From Paraescarpia echinospica (lineage: Eukaryota > Annelida > Polychaeta > Sabellida > Siboglinidae), in contig JAHLWY010000277.1 in assembly GCA_020002185.1 (NCBI GenBank), positions 86,974-150,973 of the forward strand: a DNA stretch of 64,000 bases, in the 5' to 3' direction. The position numbers were made by a program, and so were the translations under genes. The notes under the pieces were generated by a model. The model saw nothing but the letters and a program-made list of their open reading frames with translations. It did not search any database and was not told the origin of the DNA. Below, in pieces: positions 52,451 to 64,000 of this stretch (position 1 is its first letter; the number at the start of each line of letters is the position of its first letter).

Positions 52451-53400
52451 TCGCACTTTTCTGACTGTCACCCACAGTAACTGCAGAAAGTAACGTTGTA
52501 TGATATCATAATATAAACTGATATCAATATAATTATGAAAAAAGTGCTGTATAATTTAACAAAATAATTGAAATCGCAGGGCCGTAGCAAGTCTAAGACA
52601 ACTGGGGGGCAGTAAAAAGTACAGTAAAGCATGGAAATTCACGCGGGAGTTCTCTCCCAGAAAACGTATCCCCTCTTGGTGCAATCTAGCGTACTTTCTG
52701 GAGAATTTCGCCCATGGCTCAAGTACTGTTTCACTGTTGGTCGTATGCTGAGTGGGAAAAAAAAATACTATGGAAGGATATAGTTAATATCAAATGACAA
52801 TATATTTATCAAAACTGACAGCTCTGCATCATATACTGAATATTGGTCCAACAGTTACAACTGTCTGGAATTGTTTTACACGATCACTTCCTCTCGCCGT
52901 CGCGTGCAGTGATTCGCCAATTGGCTTTACACAAATAAACGTCTTCGGGGGTGAGAAGATAGTTTGATCTTGTATGGACATATAACATTCCGAGCGCATT
53001 GAGCCGTCTTTCTGTCATTGTTGACCGACTCCACCACGTGAGGCGTCGCGGGACGCCAATGAACAGAACCCGTGTTCTATGAAAAGGGTTTAATGCTCCA
53101 CAATAATTTACAAACCTGGCCATGTGAACCGGCAAAGCCCCGGATGATGCCTATGGGCAGATTACAACTACACAATAACATGATACTGGCGTGATTGTCC
53201 CCCCCCCCGCCTAACAACTAAAAGTAGGTGGTAAGCCTGCTTACCAAAACAATAAAATCACTTAGTCAACTTAGCCGACAGTATTTGCTATATTGTCAAG
53301 CAAACAGGAACAAAACGTGCATAGGTAATTACAGGAAACGTGAAGGTCCTTATCTCTACGCTTGAACTAAAAACAAATAGCAATTAGTCTAACGACATCT
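52451..53400. other. no confident feature
   Basis: Mixed AT-rich and GC-balanced sequence. A minus frame at 53135-52884 (83 codons) has no recognised domain. C-run near 53200. Confidence 0.4.
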
Positions 53401-53403
53401 TGC

Positions 53404-53886
53404 TTAGGTGTCAACATAACACTCATTATGGTCTAAGATCCAGTCATTATTCTGCCATCGAGGCCTTCGGCGAGGGCGCCCAGATCTTCTAGGACCAGGA
53501 GGACCTGATGTGTCTGGGTCGTTGCCCGTAGGGTGGACGACAATGGCTTCTGGGAGTGCGGGCATAGACGGTAACACCGGCTGCTCTGGATTTGCTGCAT
53601 GGTGAACAGGGCTGACTGGTCTTGACGATTCTGACTCCGAGTCAGATAACGAACAAGAGCGCTCATCATGGCCACGGGCGGGGCCTTCGATGGTGGGATG
53701 GGAGGCAAGCGCAGGTGTTACCTTGTAACAATCGGAGATTCGAACATCGTAAGTCTTGCTACGGAACTGCGAATTAATGAACTTCCTACGTTGGCACCAC
53801 CCCTCACTGTGCTCAGCCGTGACTTGGTCTCTCTGTGTCCCGACCTCACGGGCTGATAACCCATATCTGCGAATGCGAGAGTTCAA
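53404..53886 (-). pseudogene. C-terminal fragment of a retroelement-like polyprotein, interrupted by a LINE
   Basis: The minus frame of 160 codons reads SKTYDVRISDCYKVTP, a Ser/Glu-rich linker, a Pro-rich region and a basic end (RRSGRPRRRPRWQ) before the stop. A basic RRSGRxRRxPxW stretch near the C-terminus is common in LTR-retrotransposon polyproteins, but the catalytic part is absent. A minus-strand frame on the other side of the inserted LINE (57775-57545) may be another part of the same ORF. Confidence 0.35.
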
Positions 53887-53889
53887 GTT

Positions 53890-56850
53890 CCCTGTGGCAA
53901 GCGCGGAAAGGGGGAAATTGGGGGAAAGGGGTGTTCAAGCGCCCAGCGCCACAGCCAGTGACGTTGGGGTCGGCTAGCCCTCTGTGGGGGTGAAAAGTGA
54001 AAATAGTAACCTGCCGGTAAACCGTAGAACACCCAGGTCAACCTCACCTCCTTGTGGTTCCCCCTGGGAAACCACTACCTTGCGGTTGTGGGCAAACGAG
54101 GCTCTGACTAGGGGAAGGAAAACCCCAAAATTAAACCTACTGCGGAGGGCCAACAACCCCCCCCCCAGTTCAATAATTGTTACGGAAACTAAACGTGTGA
54201 CTTCGCCAGCACATGCTGGAAACGGTTATGACGAGGCGACGCTTCATATACCTGAGGACATCAGATACATGGAAAGTATGACACTTCCGGATCAAAGCCA
54301 ATCGGACGTTCGGCAGTCGATAGCGTCGCTGACCAGACCAAAGGAAACTGTAAATATAGGATGTTGGAATGTGAGAACGTTATATTCAATAGGTAAATCA
54401 GCACAACTTGCAAAAGAAATGGATAAATACAGAATCGATGTCATGGGCATTAGCGAATGCAGATGGACAGGACACGGGAAAGTCAAGTTAAACACTGGAG
54501 AAAGCAGACATGGACATCTCCAGGAGGGCGAACCAAAAACCAAATTGACCATGTGCTAGTGAGCAGGCAGCATAGAACATCAGTTATGGACACCAGAGTG
54601 ATGAGGGGGGCAGACATTGCGAGTGACCATCAGTTAGTGCGCTCGAAGATCAGGCTGAAGCTAAAGAGGAAGCAAAAGACCAGTGAGAACAGAAAGAAAT
54701 TCGACACAATCAAGCTGCAACAACCAACCATAAAAATGCAATTCTCATTGAAGCTACGGAACAGATATGATGTACTACAGGACTACGACGAGACAGATAA
54801 TGACATTGTTGAGAGAAAATGGCAAGAATTCGAGGTGGCCTACAAAGAAACAGCCAAAGAAGTACTGGGTTACAAAAAGAGAGGACAAAAACCATGGATC
54901 AGCAAAGGGTCATGGGAACTGGTAGAAGACAGGAAACGACTAAAGAACAACATGGAACAAGCAAAGTCAGAAAGGATAAAGCAGAGCTACAAGGATAAGT
55001 ATCAACAAAAAGACAAAGACGTAAAGAAAAACATGAGACAAGATAAAAGAAAGTGGGTAGACAACCTGGCTGCAGAAGCAGAGAAAGCAGCCGGGAATGG
55101 AAGGATGAAAGAAGTCTACAACATCACAAAGACACTTAGTAACGACAAACACAAAACAGCGAATGCAGTAAAAGACAAATCTGGAAACCTAATAACTGAA
55201 GGACCAGCCAAGCGGACAAGATGGAAGGAGCATTTTGAAGAAGTCCTTAATAGACCTATGCCCGATGACCCCGTTATAGATATTGAATTAGACTCAATCA
55301 TAGATGAAATCAGCACAGACTCTATACAAAAAACAGAGATTAGATCAGCACTGAGGAAGCTAAAGAATGGGAAAGCTGCAGGTAAAGATGACATTACAGC
55401 AGAATTGTTGAAAGCAGACATGGCGACAACAGAGAATTGGCTTCTAAGCTTATTCAAAACAATTTGGGAACAAGAAAAAGTACCAAAGACGTGGAAACAA
55501 GGACTGATTGTTAAAATACCAAAGAAAGGTAACCTTACAGAGTGCGGAAACTGGAGAGGTATTACTCTAACATCTGTCCCCAGTAAAGTGTTCGGAAGAG
55601 TGATAATAGACAGAATAAGAGATGGAGTTGACAACAAGTTGAGAGATGAACAAGCAGGTTTCAGAAGAGGACGAAGCACAGTTGAGCAGATATTCATCCT
55701 TCGAAACATAATAGGATAGGTAGTGGAATGGCAAGCAACACTATATGTAACTTTTGTAGACTTCGAAAAGGCATTTGACTCTGTACACCAAGAGAGCCTT
55801 TGGGAAATCATGGCGAGCTATGGAATCCCATATAAGATAATCAGAATGGTCCAGATTTTGTACGAGGACAGTGAATGTGCAGTGTTAGATGAAGGTGAAC
55901 AATCTGAGTGGTTCAAGGTAAAAACTGGAGTTAAGCAAGGAGACGTAATGTCCGGATTTCTTTTCTTGATGGTAATCGACTGGATAATGAGGAAAACAAC
56001 TGAAGAAAACAACACAGGGATAAGATGGAGATTCATGTCAAAACTTGAAGACTTGGACTTCGCAGATGACATTGCGCTTATGTCATCAAGTTACAGACAT
56101 ATGCAAACAAAGGCAACAAAAATGAATGCATTCGCATCAAAAACTGGCCTAAAAATCAATAAAAAGAAAACTGAAGTACTGAGGATCAACAGCAAATGCA
56201 ACAACAGAATACAGATTGATGATCAACAACTGAATGAAGTAGAGAAATATACATACCTGGGCGCAAACGTCAGCAAGCAAGGAGGAGGGGATGACGATAT
56301 TAACAACAGAATACGAAAAGCAAGGACATCATTCATGAAACTCAAGCAGATATGGAACTCAAATGTATACACATTAAAAACTAAACTCAGATTATACAAT
56401 ACTCTGGTCAAATCAGTGTTACTGTATGGATGTGAAACATGGAAAGTAAACAAATGCGACAAAAAAAAAACGACATTTTCCATTTCAACTGTCTCAGAAG
56501 AATTAAAAAAATTAGATGGCCAGTAATAATTTCGAACAAAGACATTGAGAACATAACAGCAGAAGAGAAGATCAGCACAGAAGTACAGAGAAGAAGGTGG
56601 AATTGCATCGGGCATGTGCTGAGAAAGAAGGACCAAAACCACTGCCTGACAGCACTGACATGGACGCCGAAAGGAACAACAAAAGTTGGTCGACCAAAAA
56701 CAACGTGGAGAACCACAGTGGAAAAAGAACGGAAGCAACTGGGCTGGGCAACTTGGAGCAAAGCCAGACACATAGCCGTTGACAGGGCGAGGTGGCGGAG
56801 TCGCACAGCAGCCTTATGGGCCACAAGGCCCGAAGAGGATAGGTAAGGTA
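53890..56850 (+). mobile_element. RTE-like LINE, nearly full length, with internal deletion
   Basis: A 5' region with CCTGCCGGTAAACCG leads into an endonuclease (GCWNVRTLYSIGKSAQLAKE, VMGISECRWTGHG) and the reverse transcriptase. It ends near 56850 after the last codons (WATRPEEDR) with a TAAGGTAAGTAAAG tail. It is followed at once by a 40-bp tandem array. Its start adjoins the minus-strand ORF 53404-53886, which it probably interrupted. Confidence 0.75.
54347..56846 (+). pseudogene. RTE-like ORF2 with endonuclease deletion and frameshifts
   Basis: The endonuclease start (54347-54500) is joined to its end (GRTKNQIDHVLVS, ASDHQLVRSK; 54530-54650), so the middle of the domain is deleted. The reverse transcriptase follows in the frame ending at 55719: KLKNGKAAGKDDITAELLK, PKTWKQGLIVKIPKKGNL, NWRGITLTSVPSKVFGR, DEQAGFRRGRSTVEQIF, then a TAG. 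From 55723 it continues with FVDFEKAFDSVH, GVKQGDVMSGFLFLMV and the active site LDFADDIALMS, and YTYLGANVSKQGG. A run of A at about 56461-56470 marks a frameshift, after which RRWNCIGHVLRKKD and VGRPKTTWRTTVEKE complete the C-terminus. Not functional as it stands. Confidence 0.8.
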
Positions 56851-57545
56851 AGTAAAGAAGCCATAACAACCTAATAGTTGGGCAGTGTAAAATAAAGAAG
56901 CCATATCAACCTAATAGTTGGGCAGTGTAAAGTAAAGAAGCCATATCAACCTAATAGTTGGGCAGTGTAAAATAAAGAAGTCATAACAACCTAATATTTG
57001 AGCAGTGTAAAATAAAGAAGCTATATCAACCTAATAGTTGGGCAGTGTAAAGTAAAGAAGTCATAACAACCTAATAGTTGGGCAGTGTAAAGTAAAGAAG
57101 TCATATCAACCTAATAGTTGGGCAGTGTAAAGTAAAGAAGTCATATCAACCTAATAGTTGGACAGTGTAAAGTAAAGAAATCATAACAACCTAATAGTTG
57201 GGCAGTGTAAAGTAAAGAAGTCATAACAACCTAATAGTTGGGCAGTGTAAAGTAAAGAAGCCATATCAACCTAATAGTTGGGCAGTGTAAAGTAACGAAG
57301 TCATAACAACCTAATAGTTGGGCAGTGTAAAGTAAAGAAGTCATAACAACCTAATAGCTGGGCAGTGTAAAGTAAAGAAGTCATAACAACCTAATATTTA
57401 AGCAGTGTAAAGTAAAGAAGCCATATCAACCTAATAGGTGGGCAGTGTAAGGTAAAGAAGCTATATCAACGTATTAGTTGGGCAGTGTAAAGTAAAGAAG
57501 CCATAACAACCTAATAGTCGGGTAGTTTGAAGTAAAGAAATAATA
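56851..57545. repeat. 40-bp tandem array, about 17 copies
   Basis: Unit CCATATCAACCTAATAGTTG followed by GGCAGTGTAAAGTAAAGAAG, 40 bp, with few changes between copies (CCATA/TCATA, occasional TATTTGAG). It starts exactly where the LINE 3' tail ends. There are no unique spacers, so it is not a CRISPR array. Confidence 0.95.
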
Positions 57546-57780
57546 AGAACCTACCTCGTGAAGCGGCGCCAACGTCTAAAGTCTGAAGAACGAGGAACAA
57601 CAACGTGAAAAGGGTCACAACATCGCCAGACCTCATAGTTGTTCCTTGTTATGTATCCAAAGTCATACACGGCATCGACATCTAGAGACTGCTGCTGAAC
57701 ATTGGCTTGATCCACCACGCAGTGCGGCTTGCGTGGGTGATGTGTCGGCGGTGGGTCAATGCCGGACGTCTCAGTGAAAC
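57546..57780 (-). pseudogene. minus-strand open frame fragment
   Basis: Reading minus, about 70 codons are open: HPRKPHCVVDQANVQQQSLD, then DAVYDFGYITRNNYEVWR and a basic end before TAG. Family unknown. It may be the continuation of the ORF at 53404-53886, now separated from it by the LINE and the 40-bp array. Confidence 0.3.
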
Positions 57781-60165
57781 TCTGATGTGCCGTGTTCTGT
57801 TACACATCCTCAATTAGCCACTTATTTATACTCGCACTGCTTGAACGAATCTGCAACAAATACAATTATCCTACCTGTTTTTGCATATATATTAGTTTCT
57901 TGGTTGACTGAACACTTGCAAGTGAAATAGAGACTAGAATGGGGAGATCTGTAGACGTGTGCAGCACATTTTGAATATATATATATATATATATTAACTT
58001 ATACGCTATGCACCCATACGACATTTTTGTTTCATTGGTGTTAGCATCTGTTTTGCCTACAGTTCTACATCAACGATCAATGTATTTCGCCAAAATACAC
58101 TTTCAAAAGGGTGCTGACTACGACCGTGTAGGGAGATTCGCGTTGATTTGTGACGGCTGAATACGAGCGATGAGTATATGATGGATATAGTACGCCGAAT
58201 GGGGATATTTCCTGACATCCACAGGTCAATGCAATTCAAACGTTCACCCAGCCAGGTATTAGGTTAACTTATATCGATCTTGAATGGTGTTGTACGTAGG
58301 TGTTTTGAAGTAATTTCCAAGGCTACTAAAAGCAAGCACATCAGCCTATATACATAATCTCACAGACTCCCATTAGATCGTTCCATTTTGCTCGCGGTCG
58401 GTCTCATTTCCACAGGAAGAACCTATATCGACCTCTACTGTTGAAAAGCAGTGTGTTTTGGGGAGTGTAGATAACTGATAGTTGGTCCAAGTGAGTAGCT
58501 TCCCGTTCTCTGCTTTATCTTTTTCATGACGCACCGATCAACTTCCGGATACTAAAAGCCGTGTTCCGGAGGAAGAATCTCAGACAGTGAATGAACGTTT
58601 TAATGATGATTCATAGTGTATTTGAAGAATAATTAAAACACTTGTTCAAAGTTTATTTAATCTAAAAATATTTATATGGCTGTTTGTGCTGATATATTTA
58701 TGTCGCGTAACCTTTTGAAAACAATGAGTTTGGATGATCTATGGAAACTGTGTTTATATTCAGAAACATTACTTAAACTTGTTTTTATTTAGACGATGTA
58801 TTTGAGAGAGATATCAAATTACATCAACTTAAGAAATTTCATATTTCGATGCGAGGTGTTAGTTCTGTATCATGGCCATCGTTTCACGGCTGGTGGAAAC
58901 AACGTGCGCACACGAGACAGTCAACAAAAACCTCGGTATTAAAACAAGAAAACAAATTAAACATTACAAGCGGGGATAGGCGCAATGTTCGGAGTGCTGC
59001 GTCTTGCATTACTGCTATGCTAAATTTTGAATATTGCGAAGTGTTTATGATATTTGTTGAAAGTTGCAATACAGAATTGCGAGTGTTTGCGATTGTTCAA
59101 TTGTGTTTTATCAAATGCTTTATTTGCATTACGAATCCATAATAACATTTACAAATGATTCATCATGTCCTTAATTATACATTTCTTATTACTATTTACA
59201 TATCATCCGCAGAAAGCTGGTTGAGGAGATCCTTGACCTCGGGGACGGGGGGGGGGAGTGAAGTTTCTGCACGCTCTCAAGCTGCAACTGCGGAAGGACA
59301 ACCCGGACGGTAACGAGGACATTACATTACCAGAAATACCGAGCTTTCGTAGACGCTAGGTTCGTGCCAATCGCCCGCGTTAAATGACATATCTAATTGT
59401 TTTTGTCGCGGCGCAATCGTTTTTTTGTGGCAACACGTAGCCAATTAAAGCATCGCCCGCACATCGTACGATCGATACACGCGTAAAAGACACATTTAAG
59501 TAATATATTCATCGCAGGCGCTTACAATAAGTTTTTATCAGAATTCACTACAACATCAGACATGAGTAATATAATCCTTACTATTGCTTTGGGATATTGG
59601 AATTTGTGGAATATGTTATGTTTATGGTATTTATATTTTTTCTTGAATCCAAAATGAATTAGTTAATACTATAGTAAAACGTTCTATTTCACAGCCATGT
59701 ACTATCCATATTTTTATCTAAATATGTAGTGAAAATAGCAGAGTAAAGTACATAGTAACACCAATAAAGATATTTCCTTTTTTAATTTAGGATGTTTTTA
59801 GTTATGTGCTTTGAAGAGGACACATTTCTTTTTTTAAGATTATTAATAAATGTCATAATCAAAAATTGACAGAAAACTAATGTATATTATGAACATCAAT
59901 GTAATTTGAATGTGAATATCTTTTTAAAAATTTGCTGTTATTAATATTCTCCATTTATAATTTCAATGATTAAACACACAATAAAAAATACTTATATATT
60001 TAAAATGAATTCCCATGATTTTATAAACGTGATGCTGTATAGTAGTCATTTTGTAGAGCAAAATTAAGCTCCAATGTTGTAACATAAGTGAGAGGAGAAA
60101 TATTTATTAACTCAGTCTTTGAAGGATCAGTTGCCGGTTAATAGTCATTATAATATATACTTATC
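57781..60165. other. no confident gene
   Basis: Contains (AT)n at 57975-57993, a G-run near 59248 and short frames on both strands. A + frame at about 59260-59355 (HALKLQLRKDNPDGNED) is suggestive of coding origin but unidentified. The rest is AT-rich and featureless. Confidence 0.4.
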
Positions 60166-60169
60166 AGCA

Positions 60170-60320
60170 AGACTTCATTTCGTGTGTGTAAGGACCGTAG
60201 GAACCAAACACATCAACGGTAAGGAAGTATGGCTCTGCAAGACATGTCATGTCATGTGTGTAAAGACCGTGAGTACCAAACACATCAACGGTAGGGACGT
60301 CTGGTTCTGCAATAAAAGAT
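60170..60320 (+). repeat. two-copy tandem duplication, about 66-bp unit
   Basis: GTGTGTAAGGACCGTAGGAA ... ACACATCAACGGTAAGGAAG is repeated with small changes (GTGTGTAAAGACCGTGAGTA ... ACACATCAACGGTAGGGACG). A + frame of 67 codons runs through both copies but has no recognised domain. Confidence 0.7.
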
Positions 60321-60739
60321 AATGAGAGGCAACAGCGAGTATTATTTTACTATATCTATCTGACTGTTGACAGATATTTCGAATATTTCGTAGGGTGAAA
60401 TACAAATTGCGTACAATGTTTCGGGCTATTAAACGACAGTTGACGGACATCAAACCGTCAACGTATTTATTCTAGTAGAAGAACAGCAAGTAAATGCATA
60501 GAAGTCGGAACGAGTTGTATATCGGGGTCTGAACCGGAACTTCAGCACCCGCTGCTGGCGGGCATTACTTTCGAAGCGTGGAGATATTTTCAAATTCACA
60601 AAATACTGGAGGTGGTGCTTAACCATCCACTCGAAACATTGGTGGGTTTAGTCCCCAATAACCCCTTGTAACACATATCGTACCTTTTCAATAATTTCAA
60701 CCTACCTTCCAGACCATCATGAAACCAACATTTTATTTC

Positions 60740-61690
60740 CAATTGCCTTGAAACTTTATTGTGTACACTACCAACAACTTTATTGTGTACACTACCAACA
60801 AAGGACTAACACACTTTATTGTGTACACTACCAACAAAGGACTAATTCTTCAAGCATAGGATGTTATGAAATGTTCTCCGATTACGATGATATTTTTACA
60901 TTTTATGCCGAAGATACATACGGATCGTAAATGCTTCTTATGCTGTAATTGTGAGATCATATAAAACAATTATCTTGTGTTATCAGATAAATACTTGTTT
61001 TGTGTCATTTGAATCATGTGTACAGTTTCTAAAATAAATTGTCCTACACCTTAAAGAGTCTCTCATTTTATTTCAGGAATATAATGTATCTGATGTTATT
61101 TAATCGGTTACTGCTATTTTAGAGCCTACACTAGCAACATATAGGACTAATCATTCAAGCTGGTTAACCCAACCATATCTCCGATTTAGACAATATTTTC
61201 ACAGTATATATGCCACAGATACCTACAGGTTGAATGCCGGTTCGGCAAATGACCAGTCTGCGGCAGTATGTCATATATATATATATATATATACTTTTGA
61301 ACATGCTATTTCCTAGATATCCGATCTTTTGATGTCACTTACATTGCAAACATAGGACTAATCATTCACGTCTATGGTGTTAACACATTTTTCTTCCGAT
61401 TTCAATTATATTTTCACAGTATATGCTGAAGATACCTACGGATCAGATGTGGGGTCGGCAAGTGACCGGTCTGCGCAAACATTTCATATATTGGCTTTTG
61501 AACGTGCTATTTCCTTAAAATATTCGACCTTTTGCTGCCATTTTACATTGCAAACATACGCAAATCATTCACGCATAGGATGTTAACAAAAACATTGTCT
61601 CCGATTTTGATGATTTTTTCACAGTATATGCAGAAGATACCCACGGATCAGATGTGGGGTCGGCACATGTCGTGGGGTGCTTTTCTCGCG
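60740..61690. repeat. degenerate tandem repeat, unit about 205-300 bp
   Basis: Four diverged copies are recognised by the block CTCCGATTTNGATGATATTTTCACAGTATATGC then AGATACCTACGGATC and GTGGGGTCGGCAAGTGACC, at about 60878, 61177, 61395 and 61599. The first copy is preceded by a three-fold subrepeat of ACTTTATTGTGTACACTACC (60756-60845). Confidence 0.7.
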
Positions 61691-61959
61691 TGTCATGCGC
61701 GTTTGTCTTGGGCGCGTAATGCAAATTAATATCGCCGCCGCGCGCGGGAAGAGTGCAGCGGTGACGCATGCGTAATTGGTTTGTCTCGGTATTTCTGGTA
61801 ATGATCCAGTTCTCTGCTACAAGCAAGAAGCGCCCCTCGACTCTCATGAGGTGAATGAAGCACTGGACAAGTCCATTCCTCCCATCTTGGAGACTTTGGA
61901 GTAGTGGACACAAAGAGGGTCTGGATGGGAGGTTCACAGGGTGGAGCTACTCTGGCTAG

Positions 61960-62340
61960 ACATTGCATTGCCCGCTACTAGCCTCTCCAAGGTGGGTCAT
62001 AATCCGGCTACCCGTTGCTCTTGGCAACAAGAAGGCGATCGTCAATGTGAGGAACAAAGACGACTAATGTCTGCGCTGGGCACTTCGAGCTGCGCTGTGT
62101 CCACTCAAGGACCCCCAAAGGCCCGCGAAGTACTCAATAGATGATGGTTTCAACTTCACACGTCTCTCACATCGACAGGGTGGAGCGGCAGAACTGCCTT
62201 GTCATCAATGTGTTTGGTTGGGACAAGGGGGTTGTTATACACAAGCTCAGCAAACAGCAAGAGGATGTCCCTAGGATTAACCATTTCCTCAATAAGAAGG
62301 CCGGAAAGTACCACTACGCCCAGGGCCTTTTTTATAAAAT
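61960..62340 (+). pseudogene. fragment of a polymerase-B-type mobile element ORF
   Basis: One + frame reads LGNKKAIVNVRNKDD, a stop, CLRWALRAALCP and KYSIDDGFNF. After a frameshift near 62165, VERQNCLVINVFGWDKGVVI and FLNKKAGKYHY follow. From memory, this order of motifs lies upstream of a protein-primed family B DNA polymerase in a class of large invertebrate mobile elements. The polymerase itself is not here. Old, broken fragment; the family call needs a database search. Confidence 0.5.
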
Positions 62341-62680
62341 TTTCACTGGGGGTAATGTCTTAAAAGGGCACTTCTAATGAGTAAAAAGGCAGTTTACGCA
62401 TATATTAATGATTATGTTCATAACCATTAGGTATGTATGAAATCTTACTATAATGCGCTATTATTTTTGTATCCACATAGTTGCGGGGCCTACAGTGACG
62501 AGTGACGACTGCATCTTAGTATGAAAATAAATGTTACACATATATCCTATAATTTTTTTTTATTACAACCAATACATGCAGTAGTCATACAAACATGAGA
62601 CGTATCCTGCAAGTCAGAATGTTTGACAGTTGTCTCAATTTGACAGACGAGTTCCGTTTCGCGGGTGAATTTCCTAACGA
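62341..62680. other. no feature
   Basis: AT-rich; nothing recognised. Confidence 0.5.
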
Positions 62681-62682
62681 AT

Positions 62683-63957
62683 TCACGCTGTCCGTATATG
62701 TCCCAGTACGGAGCCCATCATCGATCTTCTTGTCTTCTCCAAGAATCTGACGAGGGTCATACTAGGCGGTCCCACACTGTTCAGTGCCACCATGAGTCGT
62801 GCGTTTCTCGTGTCCTCATTCATATTGGTGCGGTGATTATCGACCACGAAGTTGTGGTGGCTCACGTACGATCCTTTCGGTCTGCGTAGAGTGTGGATTC
62901 ATACAAGCCAGATATGCCAACATCTTCAGAACTGAACCTGTTGTGACTGGCATAAGTTGGCGCAGACTGACAGTCAACTTACAACCGAGCTTCACAGCCA
63001 TCAGGCAGGAATGGCACATTCATCATGTTTTCCCACTGCTCGGTTGCTCCATCCGCAAAGTCAGATGCCTCATCTGGGAAAAGGAGCCTGACGACGCGCA
63101 CACCAAGCTCAACGAATGATCTCAGACTGCATGACATCACTGACTCCTTCATGTCTTTGATGACGTCCTCCTGCTCCGGGTGCATGCGTTCAGACAGGTA
63201 TTCGTACGATGTTTGCACGACCTCCAACCTGACTGCTCGTCTGTCGCGGCGGTTTGTACAAACGAACTGGTGATTACACTTTCATTGTGTTAGGTCCTCT
63301 TGTGTTATCGGTTGGACAACTCACTTTCTCCACCCTTCTTCTCTGGAATGGTCCATTCCCCATTAGGTTCAACTTATTGATTGCCGCATCAGTCACAGTG
63401 AGAAGATCGCTGATCATCAAATAACTCTTTTGCAACTTCTTTTGGAGTGTTTCAAATATCTATAGGATGTCGCCCATCAGTGCGATGATCAACGTTTGTC
63501 GGTGGTTCCAGATTCGCAGGAACCCTTTGGCTTCAGCGTTCTCCTTTCTGTCGCTGGTACTTTCTGGCACCTGCATCTGTTCCCACACCATAATGCAGGC
63601 TGGTAGGATGTTCAGCACAGCATCCACCAGCTGCAGCTCGTGCTGGGCAAACCTGACATCGTGGTACCGGGGGAACTGTTTGACATTCCCGGCCTGCGCT
63701 GACATCTTCATCCGTCTCGGCGTCCGGAAGAATCGTACGAGTCCCAGTAAATTGGACTTCCAGATTCCCAACTCAGGCACGGTCCTGACGACCGACTCAA
63801 TGGCTAAGTCAGATCGGTGTGCAGCACACCAGAATGTTGCCAAACTTCTCCGCATTTGGTCAGGAAACAGACACCATAATCCACCTTGTCTGCCGGTATT
63901 TGCGACACCAACCAGCTTCGTGTCTTTACCTCCTGTCAGATCCACAGCTTTGTTCAC
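62683..63957 (-). pseudogene. hAT-type (KIAA1586-like) transposase fragment, runs off the window
   Basis: Minus frames in order: 63957-63460 with LVGVANTGRQGGLWCLF, FWCAAHRSDLAIESVVRTVP and FFRTPRRMKMS, the hAT core pattern of a Cys/His-Arg box followed by a Phe-Phe-x-x-x-x-Arg motif. Then 63227-62979 (EVVQTSYEYLSERMHPEQ, RSFVELGVRVVRLLF) and 62865-62683 (RNARLMVALNSVGPP). The pieces are in different frames. The upstream part with the zinc finger and first catalytic Asp should lie beyond 64000. Transposase cut-and-paste activity is not expected from this copy. Confidence 0.6.
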
Positions 63958-64000
63958 CGCCTCAAGTATTCCAGGAGTACCGTTCTTCTCTGGCGAATCC

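Noticed and set aside
56851..57545. CRISPR-like regular array
   Set aside because: Direct head-to-tail 40-bp repeats with no unique spacers, in an animal genome.
58849..59142. 97-codon + frame
   Set aside because: No domain, splice context or repeat support; composition like the surrounding non-coding sequence.

Overview
The window is eukaryotic and animal. It holds one long multi-exon gene on the + strand with GT-AG introns, buried in dense transposable-element debris. The mix of elements (CR1-type LINE with PHD and esterase ORF1, RTE-type LINEs, tRNA-derived SINEs, several hAT-type DNA transposons, many minisatellites) and the AT-rich introns suggest a marine invertebrate. A mollusc or other lophotrochozoan is my guess, but nothing in the sequence proves the phylum.

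The gene spans about 3.8-50.04 kb, and its 5' end with the signal peptide is not seen. I assign 17 exons giving about 1,400 residues of continuous frame: ten immunoglobulin (Ig) domains, one per exon; two fibronectin type III (FN3) domains; a transmembrane exon; a 16-nt microexon; and three cytoplasmic exons. All extracellular exons are phase 1 at both ends, so any of them can be skipped or duplicated without breaking frame. The architecture is that of a nephrin/CD22-like adhesion or immune receptor. The tail carries one canonical ITIM plus five other tyrosine sites resembling SH2-binding motifs (YASL, YEEI, YVN, YSEV, YQNV).

Layout: 0-3.7 kb, minisatellites and a LINE endonuclease relic. 3.8-9.6 kb, Ig exons 1-2 with an inverted pair of RTE copies between them. 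10-16.1 kb, a GC-rich hAT-like element, a palindromic MITE, a repeat family flanking a reverse transcriptase fragment, and a LINE 3' end. 17-31 kb, Ig exons 3-8, with a 4.4-kb hAT-type element in the intron between two near-identical Ig exons. 31-33.7 kb, a minisatellite made of repeated splice donors, split by another hAT element. 33.7-39.2 kb, Ig exons 9-10 and the FN3 exons. 40.5-41.2 kb, a CXC-type pseudogene. 42.4-50 kb, transmembrane and tail exons, with a CR1 element inserted in the intron after the microexon. 50.3-51.4 kb, a LINE relic lying where the 3' UTR should be. 51.5-57.8 kb, LINE fragments and a 40-bp tandem array. 60.7-61.7 kb, a degenerate array of about 210 bp. 61.9-64 kb, fragments of a polymerase-B-type mobile element and of a hAT transposase.

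The most interesting material is the ITIM/SH2-motif receptor itself, its recent mosaic Ig-exon duplications, the splice-donor minisatellite next to Ig exon 8, and the phase-shifting microexon ahead of the signalling tail.
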